DNA of 64,000 nt from Sporisorium sorghi (lineage: Eukaryota > Basidiomycota > Ustilaginomycetes > Ustilaginales > Ustilaginaceae). The stretch lies in the NCBI GenBank assembly GCA_023212695.1, contig JALCCG010000048.1, positions 1 through 64,000 on the forward strand, given 5' to 3'. Under the pieces are notes generated by a model. The model was not told where the DNA came from, did no database searches, and was given only the letters and a program-made list of their open reading frames with translations. Made by a program: the position numbers and the translations under genes. Of this stretch, positions 8,898-18,337 are shown one piece after another (the stretch's first letter is position 1; every line of letters begins with the position of its first letter).

Positions 8898-9694
8898 CCA
8901 CGAGATCCTGGCTGTCCCTGTATGCGCTGCTGATCCGAACGAGCATCAAAAGCCGCATGCAGTACAAATTCAATTTTATTCTGGCTTCGTTTCTTGCTGC
9001 ATTGATCCAAATATCCGAATTCCTCATGGTTGCCATTGTCCTCTATAAGTTCGGGGCCATCCAGGGCTGGTCCATGCACGAAATCGCGTATTTGTTTGCT
9101 ATCATGACCCTGTCGAAGACGCTCTACCGGACGTTTGGGGATGAAGTGCATCATCTTGAGAAATATCTGGTGAACGGTGAGCTTGACCAGCTGCTGACCC
9201 GTCCCATGCCCGTGCTGCTGGCGCTTATGCCGCAGAAATTCCGGATTATGCTGGGCGAAGTGCTGCAGGGCGGTTTTCTGCTCTGGTGGTCGCTGCATGG
9301 CATGATGGCGGCAGGTCAGGTGGGATGGAGCGCGGTGCCGCAATCGCTGTATATTATCGTCACGGGGGCTGTTATCCTGTTCTCGATCGGCCTTGCGACC
9401 GCAACCTTCGGGTTTTGGACGACCCGGATCACCGAGCTTCAGAATCTGACGGAGGACGCAGCCCGGACGGCTGCTCAATATCCGTTGACCCTGTATCCGA
9501 AATGGATGTCATCGATCCTGCTGATCATTGTCCCGGTTGGTTTAGTCAATTATATTCCGTCATTATACATACTGCGCGGCGAGCTGGGGGTATGGGTGCT
9601 GCCTGCCTTGGCAGGAGCGGCCCTGTTATGTCTCGGCATAAGTTTGAAGTTCTGGCAGTTCGGTTTGACCAAATATCAAAGTACGGGGAGTTAA
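8894..9694 (+). CDS. ABC-2 type transporter permease 2
   Basis: A 266-residue polytopic protein, second permease of the triad. The motif VNGELDQLLTRPMPVLL is characteristic of this permease group. The ATG overlaps the preceding TGA by one base in an ATGA arrangement and follows GGGAGG. The final segment (LIIVPVGLVNYIPSLYIL) is the conserved ABC-2 end. It acts with the flanking permease and ATPase. Confidence 0.82.
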   Translation: MTTRSWLSLYALLIRTSIKSRMQYKFNFILASFLAALIQISEFLMVAIVLYKFGAIQGWSMHEIAYLFAIMTLSKTLYRTFGDEVHHLEKYLVNGELDQLLTRPMPVLLALMPQKFRIMLGEVLQGGFLLWWSLHGMMAAGQVGWSAVPQSLYIIVTGAVILFSIGLATATFGFWTTRITELQNLTEDAARTAAQYPLTLYPKWMSSILLIIVPVGLVNYIPSLYILRGELGVWVLPALAGAALLCLGISLKFWQFGLTKYQSTGS

Positions 9695-9710
9695 GGGAGG
9701 AGCGCGTCAC

Positions 9711-10703
9711 ATGATTGAAGCTCATAACATACGCAAGGAGTTCAAAACGCCGGTTGTGAAGGAGGGGCGCTTCTCCGGTTTGCGAACCCTGTTTACGAGA
9801 GAATACCGGACGAAGGAAGCCGTTAGAGGCATCAGTTTTCAAGTGGAGCAGGGAGAGTTTGTCGGTTATATCGGGCCGAACGGGGCCGGGAAGTCCACCA
9901 CCATCAAAATGCTGACGGGCATTCTCCATCCAACCTCAGGTCGCGTCTCGATTGGCGGCATGAATCCGCACAAGGAACGGCGCAGCGTTGTAAACAATCT
10001 GGGCGTCGTGTTCGGTCAGCGCAGCCAGCTATGGTGGGATCTCCCGGTGAAGGACTCCTATGATATTCTGGCCAAAATGTACAGCGTGGATCAGGCCGAC
10101 AAGGAGCGGAGGCTCGGACAGTTCGCTGAACTGCTCGATTTACAGGCGTTCTGGGAAACGCCTGTACGCAAGCTGTCGCTCGGACAGCGCATGCGCGCCG
10201 ACCTCGCGGCCGCGATGCTGCATGACCCGGGCGTGCTGTTTCTGGATGAACCGACAATCGGGCTGGACGTGAACGCTAAGCGGAACATCCGCCATTTTCT
10301 CAAGCTGATCAATGAGCAATTCGGCAAGACCATTCTGCTCACGACGCATGATATGGATGACATCGAACAGCTCTGCAATCGGGTGATGGTCATTAACAAC
10401 GGGGAGCTTTCCTATGATGGAACGGTCCAGTCCCTGCGAGATACAATCGGTCTGCCTACGCTGATTACCGTGACATTTCGCGGCCCTTTTGCAATCCCGG
10501 AGCAATTCCAGGGAGCAGGAGAAGGAAGCCGTGCAGTTCCGCTTCGGGTAACGAGCGCGGTGGATAACACCGTCACCATTGAGGTGAACCGCCGCGAGAT
10601 GAATACACTGGATATTTTTAAGGAACTGGGCCGCTGGGGCGAACTGGATGATATCGATATGGAAGATCCCGATTTTGAAGACGTTATTCATAAGGTGTAT
10701 TAG
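9711..10703 (+). CDS. ABC-2 type transporter ATP-binding protein
   Basis: A 330-residue ATPase. Walker A GPNGAGKST lies after an extended N-terminal insert (VKEGRFSGLRTLFTREYRTKEAV) that marks this subgroup. The signature is LSLGQRMR, Walker B is VLFLDEPTIGLD and the H-loop is TTHDMDDIE. A C-terminal extension of about 80 residues follows the ATPase core. It is the last gene of the triad and follows GGGAGG. It powers export of an unknown substrate. Confidence 0.88.
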   Translation: MIEAHNIRKEFKTPVVKEGRFSGLRTLFTREYRTKEAVRGISFQVEQGEFVGYIGPNGAGKSTTIKMLTGILHPTSGRVSIGGMNPHKERRSVVNNLGVVFGQRSQLWWDLPVKDSYDILAKMYSVDQADKERRLGQFAELLDLQAFWETPVRKLSLGQRMRADLAAAMLHDPGVLFLDEPTIGLDVNAKRNIRHFLKLINEQFGKTILLTTHDMDDIEQLCNRVMVINNGELSYDGTVQSLRDTIGLPTLITVTFRGPFAIPEQFQGAGEGSRAVPLRVTSAVDNTVTIEVNRREMNTLDIFKELGRWGELDDIDMEDPDFEDVIHKVY

Positions 10704-10765
10704 ATTTAGTTATTGGGATTGGACATGATGACGAGAATCGTACAGTATAATAGGATATACACCGT

Positions 10766-10797
10766 AAAGAGGAACCGGAATGGGTTCCTCTTTAATT
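10766..10797 (+). terminator. Terminator after the ABC-2 operon
   Basis: AAAGAGGAACC pairs perfectly with GGTTCCTCTTT (11 bp, six-base loop). The T tract is short (TTTAATTT). Confidence 0.8.
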
Positions 10798-10905
10798 TGG
10801 GTGCAAATGGACATAGAGGAAGTATAATATAGAGATGAGAGGGAAACCCTCTGCTCTTATTCACACGACCCAGGAATAATAACTACATATAAAGGGTGAG
10901 CCACC

Positions 10906-12876
10906 ATGAAATGGATGAAACGAATCTGGTTCCGGATGGGTAACCATTACAGGAAGAAGCGGGAGTTTGAACAAGCGCTTAAATATATGAGAAAAGGCGA
11001 GAGTGCCATCACAAGTTTTGATGACAAGCTCCATTATGCGGAGCTGCTGCATAACAGCGGTCACTCGAAGGAGGCTGTAACCTATCTGGGGCGTCTCATC
11101 GATTCGAGCGGGAGCCATCGTGCTTATGAGCGGCGTGCGCATATTTTACGTGAACTGAACCGGGAGACGGAAGCGATAGAGGATTTAGATGAAGCTATCC
11201 GGTTAAATGCCGACAATTATCTGAACTGGTATACCCGGGGAATTGCTCATAAAGACCTGAACCAATACGAAGAGGCGATCGGGGATTTGAAAGAAAGCAT
11301 CAAGAGAGAGGACGACAGCACGGTCATCTCGACTTATTATGAGCTGGGAATGACCTATTACGAGAGCGGCAATCCGGCAGAGGCAGCGAAGTGTTTCCGC
11401 CTGAGCATCCAGCAGCCGGACCGCGCCATCCCGATGTATTATTATATGCTGTCCGTATCCCTGGATCTGATGGATCATGTGCAGGAAGCGGTCGGGGTTC
11501 TGCAAGAGGGGATTCAGTTGGCGGATCGGTATGAAGCGGAGGCGGATGGCGGATATGCCTTGTTTGCCGGGAGCACCAACTACAGCTACGGCGCATTTCT
11601 GACGTTTCAGCGGCAGGTGCGGGAAGCCTATTCTTTTCGGAAGCCCATGGCGGACATGTATGTGCAGCTGGGGGATCTGGGACAGGCCGAGTTCTATCTG
11701 TCGGAGGCCATTGAGCGGTATCCGGACTCATACGAGCTTTACTTGAAGAGGGCGGAAGTCTTCAACCGGTCAGGAAACAAGAACGCTGCCAAAGCGGATT
11801 TGGAGTGGGCCATCGAAGCGGAGCCGGACGATTACCGCGCGTATTTCGATTTGGCCCGGATCTATCGCGAGGATGCCCGGGAAGAGCTGGCTTATGAGCT
11901 GATCTCGAAGCTGTATGGAAGGCAGCCGGATTCACCGCTGGCCTGCTACTGGATGGTTGACTGCTATTACCGGGTTGGTCGCAATGAAGAGGCATTGGCG
12001 CTGAATGACAAACTGCTGGAGCTTGAGAATGATGATGCACCCAATTATGTGCAGCGGGCCGACATTTATATGGAAATGAATGATCTGCCGTCTGCGGAGC
12101 AGTCTTTGAAGGAGGCTGCCGCCCTTCAGGATGGATCCGAAATCCGCAACAAACTGAGTTATGTGCTATATCTTCAAGGCCGCAATGAGGAGGCGCTGCT
12201 TGAGCTGCAGGAAGCGGTGAAGCAGGAGGAGGCTTTCTCCGAGCATCCGACCTACCTTGCCGCCAGCGGCCATATCTATAAAGAGATGGGCATGTGGGAC
12301 CTGGCCATTGACGCCTATTCCCAGGCGATTCAAGCCCAGCCGTCGAATTCGAGATTTTACGAGTTTCGTGCCGTTTGTTTTGTGGAAACCGGCCAGCTGG
12401 AGCGGGGGCTGACCGATTGCGCACAAGGACTCAGCCTGAACCCGGAGCAGGGAAGTTTATACAGCTTGCGAAGCGGAATCTATTATACGATGGCGGACTA
12501 TGCCCGCGCGAAGGAAGATACGCTGAATGTGCTGGAATTGTCGCCGGGCCATCCGGGGGCCTATTTCAGATTGGGACAGATCTATTACAAGGATCAGGAC
12601 GAGGATGCGGCACTGGCTGCTTTTGACGAGGTGCTGAAGATGGTGCCAGAGCATGCCGACAGCTATCTGTACAAAGCCCATATCTATTACGGTCAGTTCG
12701 AGCATGAGGATGCGATACAGTCCATTGTCAACTGGAGTTTGCATCTGCACAAGGAGATGTCACCGGCGGATAAAATTCAGGCCATTGAAGGCTTGGAGGG
12801 CTTCGAGGAAGGCGTGCTGGAGAAGGCGGTTGAACGCTTGACGGGGATGTACGGACATCAGCTGTATTTATCCTGA
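10906..12876 (+). CDS. Large tetratricopeptide-repeat protein
   Basis: A 656-residue soluble protein made almost wholly of TPR units, at least a dozen; clear repeats include YLNWYTRGIAHKDLNQYEEAI, ISTYYELGMTYYESGNPAEAA and AYFRLGQIYYKDQDEDAALA. No enzymatic domain, signal peptide or membrane helix is seen. TPR arrays are protein-protein interaction scaffolds, so the partner cannot be predicted. It is monocistronic, starting after AAAGGGTG. Confidence 0.85.
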   Translation: MKWMKRIWFRMGNHYRKKREFEQALKYMRKGESAITSFDDKLHYAELLHNSGHSKEAVTYLGRLIDSSGSHRAYERRAHILRELNRETEAIEDLDEAIRLNADNYLNWYTRGIAHKDLNQYEEAIGDLKESIKREDDSTVISTYYELGMTYYESGNPAEAAKCFRLSIQQPDRAIPMYYYMLSVSLDLMDHVQEAVGVLQEGIQLADRYEAEADGGYALFAGSTNYSYGAFLTFQRQVREAYSFRKPMADMYVQLGDLGQAEFYLSEAIERYPDSYELYLKRAEVFNRSGNKNAAKADLEWAIEAEPDDYRAYFDLARIYREDAREELAYELISKLYGRQPDSPLACYWMVDCYYRVGRNEEALALNDKLLELENDDAPNYVQRADIYMEMNDLPSAEQSLKEAAALQDGSEIRNKLSYVLYLQGRNEEALLELQEAVKQEEAFSEHPTYLAASGHIYKEMGMWDLAIDAYSQAIQAQPSNSRFYEFRAVCFVETGQLERGLTDCAQGLSLNPEQGSLYSLRSGIYYTMADYARAKEDTLNVLELSPGHPGAYFRLGQIYYKDQDEDAALAAFDEVLKMVPEHADSYLYKAHIYYGQFEHEDAIQSIVNWSLHLHKEMSPADKIQAIEGLEGFEEGVLEKAVERLTGMYGHQLYLS

Positions 12877-12896
12877 ACCGTTTTGGTAAACATTCC

Positions 12897-12926
12897 AATG
12901 TGACTGTCAATAAGTCGTGTCACATT
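12897..12926. repeat. 8-bp inverted repeat before metN
   Basis: AATGTGAC (12897-12904) and GTCACATT (12919-12926) are perfect inverted copies separated by 14 bases. It could be an operator of the following met transporter or a weak terminator of the TPR gene. No S-box or T-box motif is visible here. Confidence 0.4.
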
Positions 12927-13028
12927 TTGTCTAAAATTGTGGTATGATTCTATTGTTGTTGCAGCATATTTTGCTCGCAGGCTGTATAGCCACGCGGGCT
13001 TTCTTCATGTGGCAAGGAGGGGATTAGA

Positions 13029-13784
13029 TTGATCTCGCTGCAAGAGGTTAGTAAAAGCTTTGGCAATGGCAGTGACCGTTATCAGGCGATCGACGCTGTC
13101 TCTCTCGATATTGCCGAGGGCAGCATACACGGGATCATCGGCGCGAGCGGAGCCGGGAAATCGACGCTGCTGCGCATCATGAACGTACTGGAGAGACCGG
13201 ACTCGGGCCGAGTCGTGGTGAATGGTCAGGAGCTGACTTCCCTTGGCGGCAGGCAGCTGCGGGAAGCAAGAAGATCGATCGGCATGATCTTCCAACTGTT
13301 CCAACTGGTCAGCAATCGTACGGCTTACGGGAATGTATCCATTCCGCTTGAGCTGGCGAAGGTACCGAAGGCAGATCGGATGAAGCGCGTGCAGGAGGTT
13401 CTGCGTTTTGTCGGACTTGAGGATAAAGCAAAGTTATATCCGGCTCAGCTTAGCGGTGGGCAGAAGCAGCGGGTAGCGATTGCCAGGGCTTTAGCCAATT
13501 CGCCTTCTGTATTGTTATGCGATGAGCCGACTTCTTCACTGGATCCGCAGACGACGGCGGGCATACTGGATGTGTTGAGACATATCAACCGAACGCTTGG
13601 GGTCACGATTGTGATTGTTTCTCACGAGATGGAGGTTGTCAACGGCATTTGTGATGCGGTGTCGGTCATGGAGGACGGCCGTTTGATAAGAACCTATCAG
13701 AATAACGCGGGTAGAGCGGAGGCTCCTGAACAAGAGAGAGGGCAAGAGTACCGGAGTCGCCGTGGAAGCGAGGAATCGGATTGA
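13029..13784 (+). CDS. metN: Methionine-type ABC importer, ATP-binding protein (MetN-like, short form)
   Basis: Start TTG after AAGGAGGGG. Walker A GASGAGKST, signature LSGGQKQR, Walker B VLLCDEPTSSLD and the H-loop SHEME are intact; the overall pattern (SLDIAEGSIHGIIGASGAGKS, IGMIFQLFQL) is MetN. At 251 residues it is about 90 shorter than usual MetN and lacks the C-terminal NIL domain that binds methionine and shuts the transporter down; a charged tail of about 25 residues takes its place. Its stop overlaps metI. It energises uptake of methionine or a related compound. Confidence 0.85.
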   Translation: MISLQEVSKSFGNGSDRYQAIDAVSLDIAEGSIHGIIGASGAGKSTLLRIMNVLERPDSGRVVVNGQELTSLGGRQLREARRSIGMIFQLFQLVSNRTAYGNVSIPLELAKVPKADRMKRVQEVLRFVGLEDKAKLYPAQLSGGQKQRVAIARALANSPSVLLCDEPTSSLDPQTTAGILDVLRHINRTLGVTIVIVSHEMEVVNGICDAVSVMEDGRLIRTYQNNAGRAEAPEQERGQEYRSRRGSEESD

Positions 13785-14491
13785 TGGACTACGTGAATAG
13801 CGTGATTCAATACTTGAACGATTACTTCGCCTATGTTATGCAGTACCAGGACGAAATATGGCAGGCTATTGGTCAGACGTTCGTGATGGTTGGCATTTCA
13901 ATCGCTGCGGCGATATTACTGGGTCTTCCGGTAGGAACACTATTGTTTCTGTGCAGAAAAGGCCAGTTGTACGCGAATCGATGGTTGTTCACCTTATTGA
14001 ACAGTCTGGTTAATGTCATCCGCTCGTTCCCGTTCTTGCTGCTGGTTGTCAGCATGATTCCACTGACCCGCCTGATTGTGGGCACATCGCTTGGGACGCT
14101 GGCAGCCGCCGTGCCGTTGTCTGTCATAGCCGTCGCTACGTATTCAAGATTAGTTGAGCAGTCTCTGCTCGAGGTGCCGAAGGAAGTGCTGGAGGCCGCC
14201 TCGTCGATGGGCGCTTCCAAGCTGCAGATGATTTTCAAGTTCCTCTACGTTGAGGCAAGGTCCGGACTCGTGCTTGGATTGACAACATCAACGATCAGCT
14301 TCATCTCGTATTCTACGGTTATGGGCATCGTTGGCGGCGGCGGTGTCGGGGATTTTGCCATTCGTTACGGATACCAGCGGTTTGAGACCGAAATCATGGT
14401 GTTCACGATTATCATCATGATCATTCTCGTACAGTCGATCCAGTTTAGCGGGAGCTTGGCTTCAAGACTCCTCGACAAGAGAAGAAGCTAA
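13784..14491 (+). CDS. metI: Methionine-type ABC importer, permease (MetI-like)
   Basis: About 235 residues with five membrane segments and the binding-protein-dependent permease loop EAASSMGASKLQMIFKFL. The ATG at 13784 overlaps the metN stop (TGATG). The ending GGGGVGDFAIRYGYQRFETEIM is diagnostic for MetI. It works with the adjacent ATPase and lipoprotein. Confidence 0.88.
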   Translation: MDYVNSVIQYLNDYFAYVMQYQDEIWQAIGQTFVMVGISIAAAILLGLPVGTLLFLCRKGQLYANRWLFTLLNSLVNVIRSFPFLLLVVSMIPLTRLIVGTSLGTLAAAVPLSVIAVATYSRLVEQSLLEVPKEVLEAASSMGASKLQMIFKFLYVEARSGLVLGLTTSTISFISYSTVMGIVGGGGVGDFAIRYGYQRFETEIMVFTIIIMIILVQSIQFSGSLASRLLDKRRS

Positions 14492-14562
14492 GTTTTACGA
14501 CCCTTTTTGTTAGTAACACCTGTACCAGACCAACCTACAATTTTACCTGGGGGTAACCAACT

Positions 14563-15399
14563 ATGAATAAGAGATTACTACTGCTCGTACTGACGATCAT
14601 GCTTGTGCTTGCCGGCTGCGGAGAGAAGGCAGCCGAGGAGGAAGCTCCTGAAAATGCAACGCCTGAGACCAAAAAAGAAGTTACATTAAAAGTGGCTGCG
14701 CTCATCCCGCCGATGACTGAGGTGCTTGATCTCGTCAAGCCTATGTTGAAGGAAGAGGGCATTCATCTTGAAGTTCTGATTCTGTCTGATAATGTCCAGC
14801 CTAACAATGCATTGGCGAATAACGAGGTGGATGCGAACTTCTTCCAGCATGTGCCGTACATGGAAGAATACAATGCAAACAACGGCTCGGAGCTTGTACC
14901 GGTAACACCGATCTATAATGCCGTTTTTGGGGCGTATTCCAAGAAGTATAAGACCATTGAGGAGCTTCCGGACGGTGCAACGATTGCGATCCCGAACGAT
15001 CCTTCCAACATCGGCCGTTCCCTGGTCATGTTCGAGAAGAATGGTCTGATCAAGCTGAAGGAAGGCGTCGGAATCCAGGCCACGCAAGGGGATATTGTGG
15101 AGAACCCGCACAACTACAAATTTACCGAGGTCGACCTGCTCATGCTGGCCCGTACCCTGGACGATGTCGATATGGTGGCGATGACACCGGCATATGCCAA
15201 ACCGCTGGGACTCACGCCGAAGAAAGATGCCCTGGTCACAGAAGGCAATGACTCCGAGTTCACCATTACACTGGTAGCTCGCAAGGATAATGTAGACTCC
15301 GAGCCGATCCAGAAGCTGGCTGAAGCCATGACCAGTCCGGAAGTGAAGAAGTTCTTCGAGGACAACTATTCCGAGATTGCACTGCCTGCATTTGAATAA
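14563..15399 (+). CDS. metQ: Methionine-type substrate-binding lipoprotein (MetQ/NlpA family)
   Basis: A 278-residue lipoprotein with signal peptide and lipobox LAGC (Cys20). The NlpA-family patterns NVQPNNALANNEVDANFFQHVPYM, IAIPNDPSNIGRSL and the final domain up to YSEIALPAFE are all present. It completes a metN-metI-metQ set, the binding protein being last and preceded by a gap of about 70 bases and GGGGGT. Methionine is the likely ligand, though NlpA paralogues bind other amino acids. Confidence 0.88.
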   Translation: MNKRLLLLVLTIMLVLAGCGEKAAEEEAPENATPETKKEVTLKVAALIPPMTEVLDLVKPMLKEEGIHLEVLILSDNVQPNNALANNEVDANFFQHVPYMEEYNANNGSELVPVTPIYNAVFGAYSKKYKTIEELPDGATIAIPNDPSNIGRSLVMFEKNGLIKLKEGVGIQATQGDIVENPHNYKFTEVDLLMLARTLDDVDMVAMTPAYAKPLGLTPKKDALVTEGNDSEFTITLVARKDNVDSEPIQKLAEAMTSPEVKKFFEDNYSEIALPAFE

Positions 15400-15527
15400 T
15401 GATGGGCTTACGCTTCATATTGGGCCGTCGAACAGTTAAAGGCCTCATCACATGGAATGGGTCATTTTCATCATGAGGGTTGCTTAATTGACAGATGTCA
15501 CCTAATCAATAGGCTTGTTAGCTTTAA

Positions 15528-15575
15528 GAAATGGCGGTGCTCAGGATGCTTATCCGTGCACCGCCGTTTCTTTGT
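15528..15575 (+). terminator. Terminator downstream of the met transporter
   Basis: GAAATGGCGGTGC pairs with GCACCGCCGTTTC (13 bp, one wobble), followed by a T-rich stretch. Confidence 0.75.
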
Positions 15576-15687
15576 GTTTGGATCCTGCGGAAGAGGACGA
15601 AACGATTCTGGACTCGAAGCGTCTCTCAAGAGAAACAAGGGCATCGCAGGGCGCTATGATTCTTTCTGCTGCGATCTTTGTCATGAA

Positions 15688-15717
15688 TTGACCCAGAACA
15701 TGACAACTGGATATAAT
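15688..15717 (+). promoter_or_regulatory. Sigma-A-type promoter for pepT
   Basis: TTGACC (15688-15693), 18-base spacer, TATAAT (15712-15717). It lies about 118 bases before pepT, leaving a leader in which no known riboswitch is recognised. The rest of the 15576-15834 gap holds no supported gene. Confidence 0.6.
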
Positions 15718-15834
15718 TGAAGAGGTAATTTTCGACCTTTAGATAGTTGTATTCAAGCTGGGAAGGTACTTCAAGGCTAGGCATTACATATCGCAGCATG
15801 TGTTGGTGATCAATAACTCGTATTGGAGCTGAGA

Positions 15835-17070
15835 ATGATGAAGAAGGAAGTTATCGACAGACTCATTACCTATGCACAAGTGGATACGCAATCAGACGAG
15901 AACAGCAATACTTGTCCTTCGACACCCGGACAGCTAACGCTTGCCGGCTTGCTCGTGGACGAACTGAAAGAGATTGGCATGCAGGAAGTCACCATGGATG
16001 AGAACGGCTATGTCATGGCCACGCTTCCGGCTAACTCGGATAAAGCGATCCCGACCATTGGCTTTTTGGCACATATCGATACGGCGACTGATTTTACGGG
16101 TACCGGTGTCAAGCCGCAGATTATAGAACAATATGATGGACATGACATCATTCTGAATAGAGCACAGAATATAGTCCTTTCCCCGCGGGATTTTCCGGAG
16201 TTGAGCGGATACAAAGGCCACACACTCGTAACAACGGATGGCACGACCTTGCTTGGGGCTGACGATAAAGCGGGCATTGCAGAGATTATGACAGCCATGG
16301 CGTACCTCATTCAACACCCTGAGCTTAAGCATGGAACAATCCGGGTTGCCTTCACGCCGGATGAAGAGATCGGCAGAGGACCTCATAAGTTCGACGTGGA
16401 GGCGTTCGGTGCAAAATACGCTTACACCATGGATGGCGGACCGCTCGGGGAGCTTCAATATGAAAGCTTTAACGCAGCAGCAGCGCTTGTTACTTGCAAA
16501 GGCAAGAACGTACATCCCGGTACAGCCAAAGGGAAAATGGTCAACGCCGCGAAAATCGCCATGGAGCTGAACCGTATGCTGCCTGTCGAAGAAGCGCCTG
16601 AACATACCGAAGGTTATGAAGGCTTCTACCATCTCTCCTCCATTGAAGGCGATGTGGAACTGACCGAGCTTCGTTATATTATCCGTGATCATGACCGGGA
16701 GCTTTTTGAAGGAAGAAAGGCCAAACTCGCCTCTGTCGTGGAAGAGCTTCAGCACAAATATGGTGCCGAACGGATCGTACTGCAGATGAAAGACCAGTAT
16801 TACAATATGCGAGAGAAAATCGAGCCGGTCAAAGAGGTGGTGGATATCGCTCAGACAGCGATGGAGAAGCTTGGGATCAAGCCGATCATCGAGCCTGTGC
16901 GCGGTGGTACCGACGGATCACAATTGTCTTACATGGGCCTGCCTACACCGAATATTTTCACTGGCGGGGAGAACTACCACGGCCGCTATGAATATGTATC
17001 GGCCGACAATATGGTATTGGCGGTCCAGACGATTATTGAGATTGTGCAGCTGTACGAGGCTCAGGCTTAA
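15835..17070 (+). CDS. pepT: Peptidase T (tripeptidase)
   Basis: A 411-residue M20B metallopeptidase that removes the N-terminal residue of tripeptides in the cytoplasm. Zinc-site motifs are complete: HID at 80-82, GADDKAG (141-147), TPDEEIGRG (174-182), the DGG after YTM, and ENYHGRYE near the C-terminus. [20 protein letters not shown] is the family signature. Length matches PepT (about 408-410). GGAG six bases upstream supports the ATG at 15835. Transcribed alone. Confidence 0.93.
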   Translation: MMKKEVIDRLITYAQVDTQSDENSNTCPSTPGQLTLAGLLVDELKEIGMQEVTMDENGYVMATLPANSDKAIPTIGFLAHIDTATDFTGTGVKPQIIEQYDGHDIILNRAQNIVLSPRDFPELSGYKGHTLVTTDGTTLLGADDKAGIAEIMTAMAYLIQHPELKHGTIRVAFTPDEEIGRGPHKFDVEAFGAKYAYTMDGGPLGELQYESFNAAAALVTCKGKNVHPGTAKGKMVNAAKIAMELNRMLPVEEAPEHTEGYEGFYHLSSIEGDVELTELRYIIRDHDRELFEGRKAKLASVVEELQHKYGAERIVLQMKDQYYNMREKIEPVKEVVDIAQTAMEKLGIKPIIEPVRGGTDGSQLSYMGLPTPNIFTGGENYHGRYEYVSADNMVLAVQTIIEIVQLYEAQA

Positions 17071-17129
17071 GGTGAAACCGGGGGAGTTTACCCTCTTCGA
17101 TTACTAGATTTGTTTAGGTTAGCGACTTG

Positions 17130-17171
17130 GTATATGGCGAGAGATTGGATTCTCAATCTCTCGCCATATAC
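17130..17171. repeat. Perfect 18-bp inverted repeat between pepT and thiF
   Basis: GTATATGGCGAGAGATTG (17130-17147), loop GATTCT, CAATCTCTCGCCATATAC (17154-17171). No T-run follows on either strand, so it is not a standard terminator. It may still close pepT transcription, protect the 3' end or be an operator. Confidence 0.7.
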
Positions 17172-17247
17172 TGCGGATAACAAGCATAAATCAAAACTCA
17201 AAACATGAGGAAGGCATTGAGCAGGGCCATAGAGGAGGTGAGGCACG

Positions 17248-18258
17248 ATGCAGGAACGTTACTCCAGGCAAATGCTGTTTCAGCCGATAGGAGAAATCGG
17301 GCAGCGGAAAATCATGAACAGCTCCGTACTAATTGTCGGGATGGGAGCATTGGGCACGGTGCTTGCCAATCATATGGTGCGCGCTGGTGTTGGGCGGGTC
17401 AGAATCGTTGACCGTGATTTTGTGGAAATGAGCAATTTGCAGCGGCAGCTGCTGTATGACGAGGAGGATGCAAGCAACGCCTATCCCAAAGTGGTGGCAG
17501 CCGAGAAAAAGCTGCGCAAAGTCAACTCCTCCATTGTGATCGAGGCGGTTGTGTCCGACGTTACGGGGGCCAATATCGAGGAACTGATCGATGGGATGGA
17601 TCTTGTACTGGACGGTACGGACAATTTTCGGACCCGTTATTTGCTGAATGACGCCTGTTTCCGAAGCGGAATTCCCTTCATATATGGAGGCGCGGTGGGC
17701 TCTCGGGGGATGAGCGCGGTGTTTGTGCCAGGCGTCACCCCCTGCCTTCGCTGTTTTATCCAGTCGGCAGATACGGCCGGAGAGACCTGCGATATGATTG
17801 GCGTTATCGCACCGGTTGTCGATATGGCGGCTTCCTATGAGGCGGTTGAGGCCCTCAAGCTGTTAGCGGATGACGGCACGAGCCGGAGAAACGGTCTGGT
17901 GACGTTCGATTTGTGGCAGAACCGCTACTATGAGATGAAGTTCGGCGAGCCTGATCGAAATTGCCCCTGCTGCCAGCTTAAGGTGTATCCGGCGCTTCAA
18001 GGGCATGAAGAAGATATGCTCACGATGTGCGGAAGAGATTCCGTGCAATTTGCCGGGAGTGGCCCGCTTGATCTGGATGTATGGCAAGGCAGACTGGAGG
18101 GAGCTTCACTGGAAGTGAAGGCTAATCCATATTTACTGCGTACGGTGCTGCCCGGCGGGGAACGGCTTGTCTTATTCGCTGACGGACGTGTGTTGGTGCA
18201 GGGCTTGGATGATTTCACCAGGGCCAGAACGCTCTATGACCGGTATGTTGGAGCATGA
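17248..18258 (+). CDS. thiF: ThiS adenylyltransferase ThiF
   Basis: A 336-residue E1-like enzyme that adenylates the C-terminus of the sulfur carrier ThiS. Nucleotide-binding GMGALG is at 31-36, with LQRQLLY (65-70) and NDACFRSGIPFIYG. Zinc cysteines are C166/C169 (CLRC) and C239/C242 (CPCC), with the conserved ETCDMIG cysteine at 181. It is longer than MoeB-only enzymes and has a C-terminal extension of about 85 residues. GAGGAGGTGAGG precedes the ATG. First gene of a thiazole operon; MoeB/HesA activity is an alternative made unlikely by the neighbours. Confidence 0.9.
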   Translation: MQERYSRQMLFQPIGEIGQRKIMNSSVLIVGMGALGTVLANHMVRAGVGRVRIVDRDFVEMSNLQRQLLYDEEDASNAYPKVVAAEKKLRKVNSSIVIEAVVSDVTGANIEELIDGMDLVLDGTDNFRTRYLLNDACFRSGIPFIYGGAVGSRGMSAVFVPGVTPCLRCFIQSADTAGETCDMIGVIAPVVDMAASYEAVEALKLLADDGTSRRNGLVTFDLWQNRYYEMKFGEPDRNCPCCQLKVYPALQGHEEDMLTMCGRDSVQFAGSGPLDLDVWQGRLEGASLEVKANPYLLRTVLPGGERLVLFADGRVLVQGLDDFTRARTLYDRYVGA

Positions 18259-18337
18259 AATGAATGAGTATCCTGAATCAATAAAGGATCCGACATTTTT
18301 CGTCCAAGTTGATATTGTATAGGAAGGAGGGGAAGCT

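Noticed and set aside
12880..13020. SAM riboswitch before metN
   Set aside because: None of the conserved S-box blocks are present in the 150-base gap.
15457..15720. 87-codon frame after metQ
   Set aside because: It spans the terminator at 15528-15575 and the pepT promoter, and its composition is not protein-like.
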